A DNA stretch of 64,000 bases, taken from positions 744,001 through 808,000 of the forward strand of contig NZ_JADDXU010000002.1 of the NCBI RefSeq assembly GCF_015163075.1, written 5' to 3'. The position numbers and the translations under genes were made by a program. Numbering within the stretch: the stretch's first letter is position 1; each line of letters starts with the position of its first letter. Shown here in pieces: positions 1-8,866 of this stretch. The notes beneath the pieces are model-generated. The model made no database searches and had not been told where the DNA came from. It worked only from the letters and a program-made list of their open reading frames with translations. This DNA is from Streptomyces justiciae. Its GTDB lineage: Bacteria; Actinomycetota; Actinomycetes; Streptomycetales; Streptomycetaceae.

Positions 1-861
1 CGGTTGCCGGACGGCAAGCGCGTCGAGACGACCGCCGCGGGTTACGACGACAAGGTGGACGACGTCGCCCATGTGACGTACGCGGACGGGGACTCGGCGG
101 CGGCGCTGGCGCCCGGCAGCATGGGCATGGACGTCGACTTCGCCAAGGACCACGACGTACGGATCGGGGACACGCTCCCCGTGGAGTTCCCCGGCGGGCA
201 GCGCACCGAGATGAAGGTCGCCGCCTTCACCGACCAGGACGGCTCCGACGGGTTCGGCATGCAGGGCGGGCTGTTCTTCGGCATCGCCACGGTCGAGAAG
301 TACGTGCCGGGCGGCCAGGACTCCGCGCTGTACGTCAACGCGGCCTCCGGCACGAGCGCCGACCAGCTGCGGGCCCGGCTGGACAAGTCCCTCGACCCGT
401 ATCCGCAGGTCCAGGTCCGTGACCTGGCCGACTACAAGAAGCTGGTGCACGACCAGATCGCCGTCCTGCTCTACCTCGTGTACGCGCTGCTCGGCCTCGC
501 GATCGTCATCGCGGTGCTCGGCGTGGTCAACACCCTTGCCCTGTCGGTGGTGGAGCGCACCCGGGAGATCGGGCTGCTGCGCGCCATCGGGCTCGCCCGG
601 CGCCAGCTGCGCCGGATGATCCGCCTCGAGTCGGTGGTGATCGCCGTGTTCGGCGCGGTCCTGGGGCTGGCGCTCGGGCTGGTGTGGGGGGTGTGCGTGC
701 AGCAGGTGCTGGCGTTGCAGGGCATGAACGCGCTCGCGATCCCGTGGACGACGATCGTCGCGGTGGTGGTCGGCTCGGCGGTCGTCGGCATCGTGGCGGC
801 CCTGCTCCCGGCGTTGCGTGCATCGCGCATGAATGTGCTGGCGGCCATCGCGCACGAGTGA
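1..861 (+). CDS. ABC transporter permease, FtsX/MacB type (C-terminal part)
   Basis: The reading frame is open from the first base and ends at TGA 859-861, so the N-terminus lies left of the window. The first ~145 visible residues are a hydrophilic extracytoplasmic (MacB_PCD-like) domain. After it come three hydrophobic segments (about residues 150-175, 200-230 and 245-275) separated by a cytoplasmic loop with the family-typical VERTREIGLLRAIG motif. This is the conserved C-terminal FtsX domain of permeases that work with a MacB/LolD-type ATPase to move lipids, peptides or drugs, or to act mechanically on the envelope. The ATPase partner is probably upstream, outside the window. The substrate cannot be inferred. 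Confidence 0.9.
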   Translation, partial: RLPDGKRVETTAAGYDDKVDDVAHVTYADGDSAAALAPGSMGMDVDFAKDHDVRIGDTLPVEFPGGQRTEMKVAAFTDQDGSDGFGMQGGLFFGIATVEKYVPGGQDSALYVNAASGTSADQLRARLDKSLDPYPQVQVRDLADYKKLVHDQIAVLLYLVYALLGLAIVIAVLGVVNTLALSVVERTREIGLLRAIGLARRQLRRMIRLESVVIAVFGAVLGLALGLVWGVCVQQVLALQGMNALAIPWTTIVAVVVGSAVVGIVAALLPALRASRMNVLAAIAHE

Positions 862-905
862 TGGAATCGGCGTGACCTCAAGTCGTAGGCGATCGAGGAG
901 AGTTC

Positions 906-1763
906 ATGCCGCGTCCGTTCCGCTTCGGCGTCAGCCTGATCGACCCCGCGCCCGCCGGGGAGTGGCGCGCCAAGTGTCGCCGGGCCGAGGAGATCGGGTA
1001 CGACGTGATCCTCGTCCCGGACCATCTGGGCATGCCCGCGCCCTTCCCGGCGCTGGTCGCGGCGGCCGCGGCCACCGAACGGCCCCGGCTCGGCACGTTC
1101 GTGCTCAACGCGGGTTTCTGGAACCCGGCGTTGCTCGCCCGCGAGGTGGCGACGACGGAGGCGCTGACGGACGGGCGTCTCGAACTGGGCCTGGGCACCG
1201 GGTACGTACAGGCGGAGCACGACCGGGCCGGGCTGCCCTTCGGGACGCCCCGCGCGCGTGTGGACCATCTCCGGCACACGGTCGAGGAGTTGGGGCGGCT
1301 CCTCGATGCGAAGGTGCCGCTGCTGCTCGGCGGAAACGGCGAGCGGATGCTGCGGCTCACCGCCGAGCACGCGGACATCGCCGCGTTCACGGGCGCGTAT
1401 CTGGTGCCGGGGAACACCGAGGGCAAGCTGGTGCCGACGACCCTCGCGGAGTTCGACGCGCGGTTCGCCCGGTACCGGGAGCTGGCGGCCGGGCGCGCGG
1501 AACCGGCCGAACTCAACCTGCTCATCCAGATGGTGGTCGTCACAGACGACCCGGAGGCCGCCGTACGACCGCTCGTCGACCGGGTCCCGGGCTTCACCGT
1601 CGAACAGGCGCTGGAGCTGCCCATCCTGCTGGTCGGCAGCCAGGCGGAGGTCACCGCGAAGGTGCGCGCGCTGCGCGAGACGTACGGGTTCAGCTATCTG
1701 ACCGTGCTGGAGCCGCACATGGAGGCGTTCGCGCCGGTCGTCGCGGAGCTGGGCGGCAAGTGA
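906..1763 (+). CDS. LLM-class F420-dependent oxidoreductase
   Basis: This 285-residue protein fits the luciferase-like monooxygenase TIM-barrel fold. It opens with a FRFGVSL strand, has the LVPDHLG motif after strand 2, and has the characteristic DGRLELGLGTGYV motif near residue 95-107, which binds the deazaflavin/flavin phosphate. It most resembles the actinobacterial F420-dependent family of unknown substrate (TIGR03621-like). The start is supported by a GAGGAG ribosome-binding site 6-7 bases upstream. It follows the permease fragment by 44 bp and may share its transcript. The exact reaction cannot be predicted. Confidence 0.9.
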   Translation: MPRPFRFGVSLIDPAPAGEWRAKCRRAEEIGYDVILVPDHLGMPAPFPALVAAAAATERPRLGTFVLNAGFWNPALLAREVATTEALTDGRLELGLGTGYVQAEHDRAGLPFGTPRARVDHLRHTVEELGRLLDAKVPLLLGGNGERMLRLTAEHADIAAFTGAYLVPGNTEGKLVPTTLAEFDARFARYRELAAGRAEPAELNLLIQMVVVTDDPEAAVRPLVDRVPGFTVEQALELPILLVGSQAEVTAKVRALRETYGFSYLTVLEPHMEAFAPVVAELGGK

Positions 1764-1837
1764 CCGGCCGGCGTCCGGATGCCGTCCGGATGCTGGAATT
1801 CCGGGTCTCGCCGCCGAGTGCGTGATGGGATCGTCGT

Positions 1838-2263
1838 ATGACTGAACTGCACATCAGGGCCGCCGCCCCCGAGGACCTCGACGCCGTGCTGGCCTTCTGG
1901 AAGACGGCCGCCGAGGGCACGAGCATCAGCGACGACCGGGACGGCGTCGAGCGGCTCGTCGCCCGGGACCCCGAGGCGCTGATCCTGGCCGAACGGGACG
2001 GCGAACTGGTCGGCACGGTGATCGCGGGCTTCGACGGCTGGCGCTGCCATCTGTACCGGCTCGCGGTGCATCCGGAGCGTCGCCGCCAGGGCATCGGCTC
2101 GGCGCTGCTCGCCGCCGCGGAGGAACGGTTCGTGGCGCTCGGCGGGCGCCGCGGGGACGCGATGGTGCTGGTGCGCAACGAGACGGGACAGGCGGCATGG
2201 CGGGCGGCCGGGTACGCGCCGGAGGAGAAGTGGCGGCGCTGGGTGAAGCACCTCACGGTCTGA
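1838..2263 (+). CDS. GNAT family N-acetyltransferase
   Basis: A single-domain GNAT protein of 141 residues. It shows motif A (LAVHPERRRQGIGSALL, about residues 75-91) with the R/Q-x-x-G-x-G/A acetyl-CoA pyrophosphate loop, and a C-terminal MVLVRNETGQAAWRAAGY segment typical of motif B. The family moves an acetyl group from acetyl-CoA to an amine. The substrate is unknown. It lies 74 bp after the LLM gene in the same direction and is followed by the AT-rich promoter-like region of the next transcription unit. Confidence 0.88.
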   Translation: MTELHIRAAAPEDLDAVLAFWKTAAEGTSISDDRDGVERLVARDPEALILAERDGELVGTVIAGFDGWRCHLYRLAVHPERRRQGIGSALLAAAEERFVALGGRRGDAMVLVRNETGQAAWRAAGYAPEEKWRRWVKHLTV

Positions 2264-2280
2264 GCGGCTCACGGGTATGG

Positions 2281-2314
2281 GTCTGAAGGTTTAAGTGGTC
2301 TGAAGGTTTAAGTG
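2281..2314. repeat. perfect 17-bp tandem direct repeat upstream of the CorC-like operon
   Basis: GTCTGAAGGTTTAAGTG occurs twice head-to-tail (2281-2297 and 2298-2314) in an unusually AT-rich island about 100 bp before the ATG at 2411. Its position is compatible with an operator or a duplicated regulator half-site for the two CNNM/CorC-like genes. No regulator can be named. Confidence 0.7.
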
Positions 2315-2410
2315 GTTTTACTTTTCCTTTGCCATGGGTAGGTCACCCGACCTCCCGGCGAAAGGTGTGGGCTGCCACGCCCTGTCCGATCATGGGACGG
2401 AGGTGACCCG

Positions 2411-3745
2411 ATGACCGAAGTGCTCCTGCTGCTCGTGGCGATCCTGCTCTCCGTGGCCTGTGGCGCCTTCGTGGCCGCGGAGTTCTCGCTGACCACGGTC
2501 GAGCGCGGCGCCCTGGAGCGGGCCGTGGAGCGCGGCGAGCGGGGCGCGTCGGGCGCCCTGAAGGCCGTACGGAATCTGACCTTCCAGCTCTCCGGGGCGC
2601 AGCTCGGCATCACCGTCACCAACCTGGTCGTCGGCATGCTGGCCGAGCCGTCGATCGCCAAGCTGATCGCCGGCCCGCTGGAGTCGCTCGGCATCTCCGC
2701 GTCGACGGCCTCCTCACTCGCGCTGGTGCTGGGTACGGCGCTGTCGACGGTGTTCCTGATGGTCGTCGGCGAGCTGGTCCCGAAGAACTGGGCGATCTCC
2801 TCGCCGCTGGCCGTGGCCAAACGGGTCGGCAACGCGCAGCGCTGGTTCAGCGCCGCGTTCCGGCCCTTCATCACGCATCTCAACAACACCGCCAACCGTG
2901 TCGTACGGCGTCTCGGCGTGGAGCCCACCGAGGAGCTGGCCGCCGCGCGCGGACCGCAGGAGCTGGCGGCGCTGGCCCGCTACTCCGCCAAGGAGGGCGC
3001 GCTGGAGGCCGACACCGCCGAACTCTTCGTACGCACCCTGAACCTCGCGGACCTCACCGCGGAGAACGTGATGACGCCGCGCGTGCAGGTCATCGCGCTG
3101 GACGCGCAGGCGACCTGCGAGGACGTCGCCAACGCCACGCGCGCGACCGGGCTGTCCCGCTTCCCGGTCTACCGCGGCAACCTCGACTCGGTCGTGGGCA
3201 CCGCGCACATCAAGGACGTCCTGACCGTCCCCGCCGAGCGTCGGCCCAGGGTGCCCGTCTCCGAACTGATGCGCGAGCCGCTGCTCGTACCGGAGTCCCT
3301 CACCGTGGACCGGCTCCTGGACCGGCTGTCCGGGAAGCGCACGATGGCCGTGGTCATCGACGAGTACGGCGGCACGGCCGGGGTGGCGACGCTGGAGGAC
3401 ATCGTCGAGGAGGTCGTCGGCGAGGTCCGCGACGAGCACGACCCGCACGAGACGCCCGACCTCGCCGCCGCCGGGAACGACGACGAGGGCCGCGCGCTGT
3501 ACTCGGCCGACGGCTCGGCCCGCGTCGACCAGCTCGCGCGCGTGGGGCTGCGGGCGCCCGAGGGGCCGTACGAGACGCTGGCGGGGCTCGTGGCGACCGA
3601 GCTGGGCCGTATCCCTGTCGTCGGCGACACGGTCGAGGTCACCGGGTGGCGGCTGGACGTCGTGGACGCCTCGGGGCGCCGGGCCGCGCGGGTGCTGCTG
3701 CACGCGCCGCTCGACGATCCTCAGGACGGGGAGGTCGGGCCGTGA
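2411..3745 (+). CDS. hemolysin family protein (CNNM/CorC type: DUF21-CBS-CorC_HlyC)
   Basis: This 444-residue integral membrane protein has an N-terminal DUF21/CNNM transmembrane domain with three to four hydrophobic segments (about 1-140). A CBS pair follows (about 205-330, with ENVMTPR and TMAVVIDEYGGTAGVATLEDIVEEVVGE), then a C-terminal CorC_HlyC domain (about 350-435). Members act as Mg2+/Co2+ transporters or efflux regulators; the hemolysin name is historical. An AGGTGA ribosome-binding site precedes the ATG. Its stop overlaps the GTG of the next gene, so the pair is probably translationally coupled and the two paralogues may heterodimerise. Confidence 0.92.
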   Translation: MTEVLLLLVAILLSVACGAFVAAEFSLTTVERGALERAVERGERGASGALKAVRNLTFQLSGAQLGITVTNLVVGMLAEPSIAKLIAGPLESLGISASTASSLALVLGTALSTVFLMVVGELVPKNWAISSPLAVAKRVGNAQRWFSAAFRPFITHLNNTANRVVRRLGVEPTEELAAARGPQELAALARYSAKEGALEADTAELFVRTLNLADLTAENVMTPRVQVIALDAQATCEDVANATRATGLSRFPVYRGNLDSVVGTAHIKDVLTVPAERRPRVPVSELMREPLLVPESLTVDRLLDRLSGKRTMAVVIDEYGGTAGVATLEDIVEEVVGEVRDEHDPHETPDLAAAGNDDEGRALYSADGSARVDQLARVGLRAPEGPYETLAGLVATELGRIPVVGDTVEVTGWRLDVVDASGRRAARVLLHAPLDDPQDGEVGP

Positions 3746-4755
3746 CCGCCGTCCAGCTGCTGATCGGTTTCGCGACCCTCGTGGTCAACGCGTTCTTCGT
3801 GGGAGCCGAGTTCGCGCTGATCTCCGTGCGCCGCAGCCAGATCGAGCCGTATGCCGAGGACGGCGACCGGCGCGCCGACAGTGTGCTGTGGGGGCTGCGG
3901 CACGTGTCGGCGCTGATGGCGGCCGCGCAGCTCGGCATCACGCTGTGCACCCTGGTCCTGGGTGTCGTCGCCGAACCGGCGATCGCGCATCTGCTGGAGC
4001 CGGTGTTCCACGCGCTGGGCGTGCCGAAGGGCGCGGGGCACGCGGTGTCGTTCGTGATCGCGCTGACCTTGGCGACCTATCTGCACATGCTGCTCGGCGA
4101 GATGGTGCCGAAGAACATCGCGCTGGCGGAGCCGGTGCGCAGCGCGCTGATGCTCGGCCCGCCCCTGGTCACCCTGGCCCGGGGGCTGCGCCCGGTGATC
4201 TTCGCGATCAACGCCTTCGCGAACGCCCTGCTGCGGCTGCTGAGGATCGAGACCAAGGACGAGGTCACGGCGACCTTCTCGGACGCCGAGCTGGCCCGCC
4301 TGGTGAAAGACTCCGACGAGGCGGGGCTGATCGACGACCGCACCCGGGAGCGGCTGCACGACGCGCTGGAGCTGGGCCGCCGCCCGGTGGGCGACGTGGT
4401 GCTCCCGCTGGAACGCGTCGTCTACGCGCGCGTGGGCGTCACTCCCGAGGAGCTGGAGCGGCTGTCGGCCGAGTCCGGGTTCTCCCGGTTCCCGGTCGTG
4501 GACGAGACCCGCAGGATCGTCGGTTATCTGCATGTGAAGGACGCGTTGGACGCCTCGCCGCGGGACGTGCCGTTCCGGGTGCGCGAGATGCGGCCCATCG
4601 CGCGCGTGCGGGAGAGCACACCGCTGGACGACGTGCTGACCGCGATGCGGGGCAGCCGGACGCATCTGGCGGCGGCGGTCGGGGACGACGGGCGGCTGGC
4701 GGGGCTGGTGACGATGGAGGACGTGCTGCGCAGGCTGTTCGGGCAGCGGGCCTGA
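3742..4755 (+). CDS. hemolysin family protein (CNNM type, DUF21-CBS, no CorC domain)
   Basis: A paralogue of the preceding gene, 337 residues. The start chosen is the GTG at 3742, which overlaps the previous stop in a GTGA arrangement and places the first transmembrane segment at the N-terminus; upstream in-frame starts would add an Arg/Gly-rich tail that is antisense-like. It has a DUF21 membrane domain (1 to about 180, with MLLGEMVPKNIAL) and a CBS pair (about 195-335, ending GLVTMEDVLRRLFG). It lacks the C-terminal CorC_HlyC domain of its neighbour, so the two genes look like a long and a short subunit. Confidence 0.9.
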   Translation: MTAVQLLIGFATLVVNAFFVGAEFALISVRRSQIEPYAEDGDRRADSVLWGLRHVSALMAAAQLGITLCTLVLGVVAEPAIAHLLEPVFHALGVPKGAGHAVSFVIALTLATYLHMLLGEMVPKNIALAEPVRSALMLGPPLVTLARGLRPVIFAINAFANALLRLLRIETKDEVTATFSDAELARLVKDSDEAGLIDDRTRERLHDALELGRRPVGDVVLPLERVVYARVGVTPEELERLSAESGFSRFPVVDETRRIVGYLHVKDALDASPRDVPFRVREMRPIARVRESTPLDDVLTAMRGSRTHLAAAVGDDGRLAGLVTMEDVLRRLFGQRA

Positions 4756-4856
4756 GCGCTGCGAGGCCCCCGGGGGCCGGCCGCCGCGCCTGAGTCCGGG
4801 GTCACGCGGAGGGGACCGACCACCGGGTATGTGCACGGGATACCATTTCTGTCGCC

Positions 4857-5639
4857 ATGCAGAAGAACCCCACACACACCAGCCTCGTCGCGGTCGGCGA
4901 CTCCTTCACCGAGGGCATGTCGGACCTGCTGCCGGACGGCACCTACCGCGGTTGGGCCGATGTCCTGGCCGGCCGGATGGCCGCCCGCACGCCCGGTTTC
5001 CGCTACGCGAACCTCGCGGTGCGCGGCAAGCTGATCCAGCAGATCGTCGACGAGCAGGTCGACGTCGCGGCGGCCATGCAGCCGGACGTGATCACGCTGG
5101 TCGGCGGGCTGAACGACACCCTGCGCCCCAAGTGCGACATGGTCCGCGTACGGGATCTGCTGACCGAGGCCGTGGAGCGGCTCGCCCCCTCCTGCAAGCA
5201 ACTGGTCCTCATGCGCAGCCCCGGCCGCGAGGGCCCCGTCCAGCAGCGCTTCCGGCCGCGCATGGAGGAGTTGTTCGCCTGCGTCGACGAGCTGGCCGAG
5301 CGGCACGGCGCCCTGGTCGTCGACCTGTACGGGGCGCCGTCGCTGAGCGACCCGCGCATGTGGGACGTGGACCGGCTGCACCTCACCCCCGAGGGGCACC
5401 GCCGGGTCGCGGAGGCCGTGTGGCAGACGCTCGGCTACGACCCCGAGGACACCGAGTGGCGTACGCCGATGCCGGCGACGGTGCCGCCGCACTGGCTCGC
5501 GCGGCGCATCGCCGACGCCCGCTTCGCCAAGCAGCACCTGCTGCCCTGGATCGGTCGGCGCCTGACGGGCCGGTCGTCCGGGGACGGACTGCCGCCGAAG
5601 CGGCCGGAACTGCTGCCGTACCAGGACCCGACGGCCTGA
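4857..5639 (+). CDS. SGNH/GDSL-family hydrolase
   Basis: A 260-residue serine hydrolase of the SGNH fold. Block I is AVGDSFTEG (about residues 12-20, nucleophile Ser in GDS-F). Block II Gly is in LAVRGK, block III is VGGLNDTL (about 80-87) with the conserved Asn, and block V is DRLHLTPEGH (about 170-179) with the catalytic Asp and His. Proteins of this type deacylate lipids or sugars; this one has no signal peptide, so it is probably cytoplasmic. It is followed 83 bp later by purB. Confidence 0.9.
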   Translation: MQKNPTHTSLVAVGDSFTEGMSDLLPDGTYRGWADVLAGRMAARTPGFRYANLAVRGKLIQQIVDEQVDVAAAMQPDVITLVGGLNDTLRPKCDMVRVRDLLTEAVERLAPSCKQLVLMRSPGREGPVQQRFRPRMEELFACVDELAERHGALVVDLYGAPSLSDPRMWDVDRLHLTPEGHRRVAEAVWQTLGYDPEDTEWRTPMPATVPPHWLARRIADARFAKQHLLPWIGRRLTGRSSGDGLPPKRPELLPYQDPTA

Positions 5640-5708
5640 CCTGGCGTGACGCAGGTCTCGTAGGTTCCGCCGAAGCCACCCATGGCGCTGGCCTGCACGA
5701 TTCGCCAG

Positions 5709-5714
5709 TAGAAT
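5709..5714 (+). promoter_or_regulatory. probable -10 element of purB (leaderless transcript)
   Basis: TAGAAT lies 8 bases before the GTG start of purB, and no Shine-Dalgarno sequence precedes that GTG. This spacing places the transcription start at or very near the start codon, a common leaderless arrangement in Streptomyces. No convincing -35 hexamer was found. Confidence 0.4.
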
Positions 5715-5722
5715 CCGTACAC

Positions 5723-7165
5723 GTGACTTCTGCGCCCGCCAAGCCCCGCATCCCGAACGTCCTCGCCGGACGCTACGCCTCCGCCGAGCTCGCCACGCTC
5801 TGGTCGCCCGAGCAGAAGGTGAAGCTCGAGCGGCAGCTCTGGCTCGCCGTGCTGAAGGCCCAGAAGGACCTCGGCATCGAGGTCCCGGACGCGGCGATCG
5901 CCGACTACGAGCGTGTCCTCGACACCGTCGACCTGGCCTCCATCGCCGAGCGCGAGAAGGTCACCCGGCACGACGTGAAGGCACGGATCGAGGAGTTCAA
6001 CGACCTCGCCGGGCACGAGCACGTTCACAAGGGCATGACCTCGCGCGACCTCACCGAGAACGTCGAGCAGCTCCAGATCCGGCTGTCCCTGGAGCTGATG
6101 CGCGACCGTACGGTGGCCGTGCTGGCCCGTCTCGGCAAGCTGGCCGGCGAGTACGCCGAGCTGGTCATGGCCGGCCGCTCCCACAACGTGGCCGCGCAGG
6201 CCACGACGCTGGGCAAGCGGTTCGCGACCGCCGCCGACGAGCTGCTCGTCGCGTACGGCCGCGTCGAGGAGCTGCTCGGCCGCTACCCGCTGCGCGGCAT
6301 CAAGGGCCCGGTCGGCACCGCGCAGGACATGCTGGACCTGCTGGGCGGGGACGCCGGCAAGCTGGCCGACCTGGAGGACCGGATCGCGCAGCACCTGGGC
6401 TTCTCGCAGGCGTTCACGTCGGTCGGCCAGGTCTACCCGCGCTCGCTGGACTACGAGGTCGTCACCGCGCTGGTGCAGCTGGCGGCGGCGCCTTCGTCCC
6501 TCGCCAAGACGATCCGTCTGATGGCCGGGCACGAGCTGGTGACCGAGGGCTTCAAGCCGGGCCAGGTGGGCTCCTCGGCGATGCCGCACAAGATGAACAC
6601 GCGGTCCTGCGAGCGCGTCAACGGCCTGATGGTCATCCTGCGCGGCTACGCGTCGATGACCGGCGAGCTGGCGGGCGACCAGTGGAACGAGGGCGACGTG
6701 TCCTGCTCGGTGGTGCGCCGGGTCGCGCTGCCGGACGCGTTCTTCGCGCTGGACGGTCTGCTGGAGACGTTCCTGACCGTGCTCGACGAGTTCGGCGCCT
6801 TCCCGGCGGTCGTGGCCCGGGAGCTGGACCGCTACCTGCCGTTCCTCGCCACCACCAAGGTGCTGATGGGCGCGGTCCGCGCGGGCGTCGGCCGTGAGGT
6901 CGCGCACGAGGCGATCAAGGAGAACGCCGTGGCGTCGGCGCTGGCGATGCGCGAGCAGGGTGCCGAGCGCAACGAGCTCCTCGACAAGCTGGCCGCCGAC
7001 GAGCGCATCCCGCTCGACCGGGCCCAGCTGGACGCGCTGATGGCCGACAAGCTGTCCTTCACGGGCGCCGCGGCCGACCAGGTCGGCGTGGTCGTCGGCC
7101 GGATCGAGGAGATCGCGAAGCAGCACCCGGAGGCCGCCGGTTACACCCCCGGAGCCATCCTCTGA
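5723..7165 (+). CDS. purB: adenylosuccinate lyase
   Basis: PurB cleaves SAICAR to AICAR and adenylosuccinate to AMP, releasing fumarate, in purine synthesis. The 480-residue protein carries the fumarase/aspartase superfamily signature GSSAMPHKMNTRSCERV (about residues 283-299) with the catalytic Ser loop. It also has the early RYASAELATLWS motif and the HKGMTSRDLTEN region with the active-site His/Thr. The GTG at 5723 gives the usual family length; the longer upstream frame reads through the SGNH gene and is not coding. Its stop overlaps the start of the glycosylase gene. Confidence 0.96.
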   Translation: MTSAPAKPRIPNVLAGRYASAELATLWSPEQKVKLERQLWLAVLKAQKDLGIEVPDAAIADYERVLDTVDLASIAEREKVTRHDVKARIEEFNDLAGHEHVHKGMTSRDLTENVEQLQIRLSLELMRDRTVAVLARLGKLAGEYAELVMAGRSHNVAAQATTLGKRFATAADELLVAYGRVEELLGRYPLRGIKGPVGTAQDMLDLLGGDAGKLADLEDRIAQHLGFSQAFTSVGQVYPRSLDYEVVTALVQLAAAPSSLAKTIRLMAGHELVTEGFKPGQVGSSAMPHKMNTRSCERVNGLMVILRGYASMTGELAGDQWNEGDVSCSVVRRVALPDAFFALDGLLETFLTVLDEFGAFPAVVARELDRYLPFLATTKVLMGAVRAGVGREVAHEAIKENAVASALAMREQGAERNELLDKLAADERIPLDRAQLDALMADKLSFTGAAADQVGVVVGRIEEIAKQHPEAAGYTPGAIL

Positions 7166-7707
7166 CGCGCTTCACCGCCGCCGAGCTGGAGGCCGCCCGC
7201 GACCGTCTGGTACCGGACGTCGTCGCGGACGGTCTCCGCGTGCTGTTCTGCGGGATCAACCCCGGTCTGATGACGGCGGCGACGGGCCATCACTTCGCCC
7301 GTCCGGGCAACCGCTTCTGGCCGGTGCTGCATCTGTCGGGCTTCACGCCTCGGCTGCTGAAGCCGGCGGAGCAGCAGGAGTTGCTGTCGTACGGGCTCGG
7401 TATCACGAACGTCGTGGCGCGGGCGACCGCGCGGGCGGACGAGCTGAGCGCGGAGGAGTATCGCGAGGGCGGGCGGCGACTGGCGCTGAAGGTGGCGCGG
7501 TTGCGGCCGCGCTGGCTGGCGGTCGTCGGGGTGACCGCGTACCGGGCGGCGTTCGACGACAAGAAGGCCCAGGTGGGTCCGCAGGGGCGGACGATCGGGG
7601 ACACGCGCGTGTGGGTGCTGCCGAATCCGAGCGGGCTGAACGCGCACTGGACGGCGGCGACGATGGCCGAGGAGTTCGCGCGGCTGCGGCTGGCGGCGGA
7701 GGCCTGA
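7162..7707 (+). CDS. mug: G/U mismatch-specific uracil-DNA glycosylase (Mug family)
   Basis: A 181-residue protein of the Mug/TDG uracil-DNA glycosylase superfamily. It has the family motif LFCGINPGL (active-site Asn in GINPG, about residues 29-36) and the C-terminal VLPNPSGLNAHWT loop (about 152-164) that inserts into the DNA helix. It removes uracil or ethenocytosine opposite G. Homology starts well before the first ATG/GTG at 7240; the conserved N-terminus TRFTAAELEAARDR begins at a CTG (7162) that overlaps the purB stop as CTGA. The start is therefore probably the rare CTG, coupled to purB translation. Confidence 0.88.
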   Translation: MTRFTAAELEAARDRLVPDVVADGLRVLFCGINPGLMTAATGHHFARPGNRFWPVLHLSGFTPRLLKPAEQQELLSYGLGITNVVARATARADELSAEEYREGGRRLALKVARLRPRWLAVVGVTAYRAAFDDKKAQVGPQGRTIGDTRVWVLPNPSGLNAHWTAATMAEEFARLRLAAEA

Positions 7708-7711
7708 CCGG

Positions 7712-8098
7712 TCACGGTGGGGCCGTCTCCGTGACGGCGGCCCATATCCGTGGCCGGTTCTCGTCCTCCCGGTCGGCCACCGCCAGGGTGACCCGGCGGA
7801 TGCTGTCGGACACCTCCCACGTCCGCACGTCGATGGCCAAGTCGGTGAGCAACGCCCAGGGTTCGGGTATCTCCTCACCTCGCGCGATGCGCTCCTCCAG
7901 GGTCACGGTCCCCCAGCGTGCCGCCTCCCCCCATCTCTGTGTGAACCGTTCGACGAGCGCCGCCTCGTACGCGTAGCAGTCGCTCACGTCCGGCCAGTCC
8001 CCCGGCCCTAACCACGCGATGTGGTAGCGCTCGTGCTCCGAGGGAAAGTCCCGGGCGCACAGTTGGTCGATCAGGGCGAGGTCCTTCGCGATGTCCAT
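7712..8098 (-). CDS. hypothetical protein
   Basis: A 128-residue soluble acidic protein from the ATG at 8098, rich in Trp and Asp (for example WLGPGDWPDVSD and WGEAARWGTVTLEERIARGEE). No membrane segment, signal peptide or catalytic motif is visible. Longer in-frame starts would run into the antisense of the ABC permease gene and were rejected. It faces mug convergently, with only 4 bp between their stops. No family is recognised; its conservation in other actinomycetes would be the first test. Confidence 0.65.
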   Translation of the reverse strand: MDIAKDLALIDQLCARDFPSEHERYHIAWLGPGDWPDVSDCYAYEAALVERFTQRWGEAARWGTVTLEERIARGEEIPEPWALLTDLAIDVRTWEVSDSIRRVTLAVADREDENRPRIWAAVTETAPP

Positions 8099-8139
8099 GT
8101 GATCCAGTAAACCGGGCCCCACTGACAACTGGTGTGCCG

Positions 8140-8865
8140 TCAGGCATCCCTGCGCCGCACGCTCCACGCAGCCGCGGTGATCGCCGCCGCGGTCCACAGC
8201 GCGGTCACCGCCAGCCCGGACCACGGCCCCAACCGCCCGTCGTACGTCTCGTACAGCACGATCTGGCCCGCCCGGTCGGGCATGAAGTCGGTGACGCCGC
8301 CGGGTACGTCCCCGACGACGAACGAGACGACGAGGATGAACGGGATCAGCAGCGACAGGGCTCCCACGCCGCTGCGCAGCAACGCCGCCAGGCCCGCCGC
8401 GAACAGCGCCATCAGCATGATGTAGACGCCGCAGCCCACGACGCCGCGCGCCTGTTCGCCGACGCTGAGGCCGCTCGCCGCGTCGCCGAGGCCCGCGCGG
8501 GCGACGGCAAGAGCGGCGAAGGCGGTGACGAGGCCCACCAGCAGGGCCGGTACGACGATGGCGGTGAGCTTGGCCGTGAACCACCGCCCGCGCTGCGGCA
8601 CCGCGGCGAGCGAGAGCCGGAGTCCACCCCCGTGGAACTCCGAGGAGACCGCCATGGCACCGAAGGAGATCGCGGCGATCTGGCCGGGCATGACGCCGGA
8701 CAGTGCCATGAACAGCGGGTCGAACTCCGGGTCGGAGGTCTCGGAGACGCCGGCGATCGCGGAGAACGCCGTGGTCGCCGCGAACAGCGCCAGCAGCGCC
8801 CCGAGCAGGGAGCGGAGCGTGCGGATCTTCAGCCACTCCGCTTGAAGGACGGGAACGAACAGCAT
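8140..8865 (-). CDS. ABC-2 type transporter permease
   Basis: A 241-residue membrane protein that opens with VLQAEWLKIRTLRS, the typical short cytoplasmic start of actinobacterial ABC-2 permeases, followed by about six hydrophobic segments. It starts 1 bp after the stop of the ATPase gene (8867), so the two form an exporter pair read leftward. The small size and gene order fit efflux of a drug, lantibiotic or peptide. The divergent two-component system next to it is its likely regulator. Confidence 0.88.
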   Translation of the reverse strand: MLFVPVLQAEWLKIRTLRSLLGALLALFAATTAFSAIAGVSETSDPEFDPLFMALSGVMPGQIAAISFGAMAVSSEFHGGGLRLSLAAVPQRGRWFTAKLTAIVVPALLVGLVTAFAALAVARAGLGDAASGLSVGEQARGVVGCGVYIMLMALFAAGLAALLRSGVGALSLLIPFILVVSFVVGDVPGGVTDFMPDRAGQIVLYETYDGRLGPWSGLAVTALWTAAAITAAAWSVRRRDA

Positions 8866-8866
8866 C

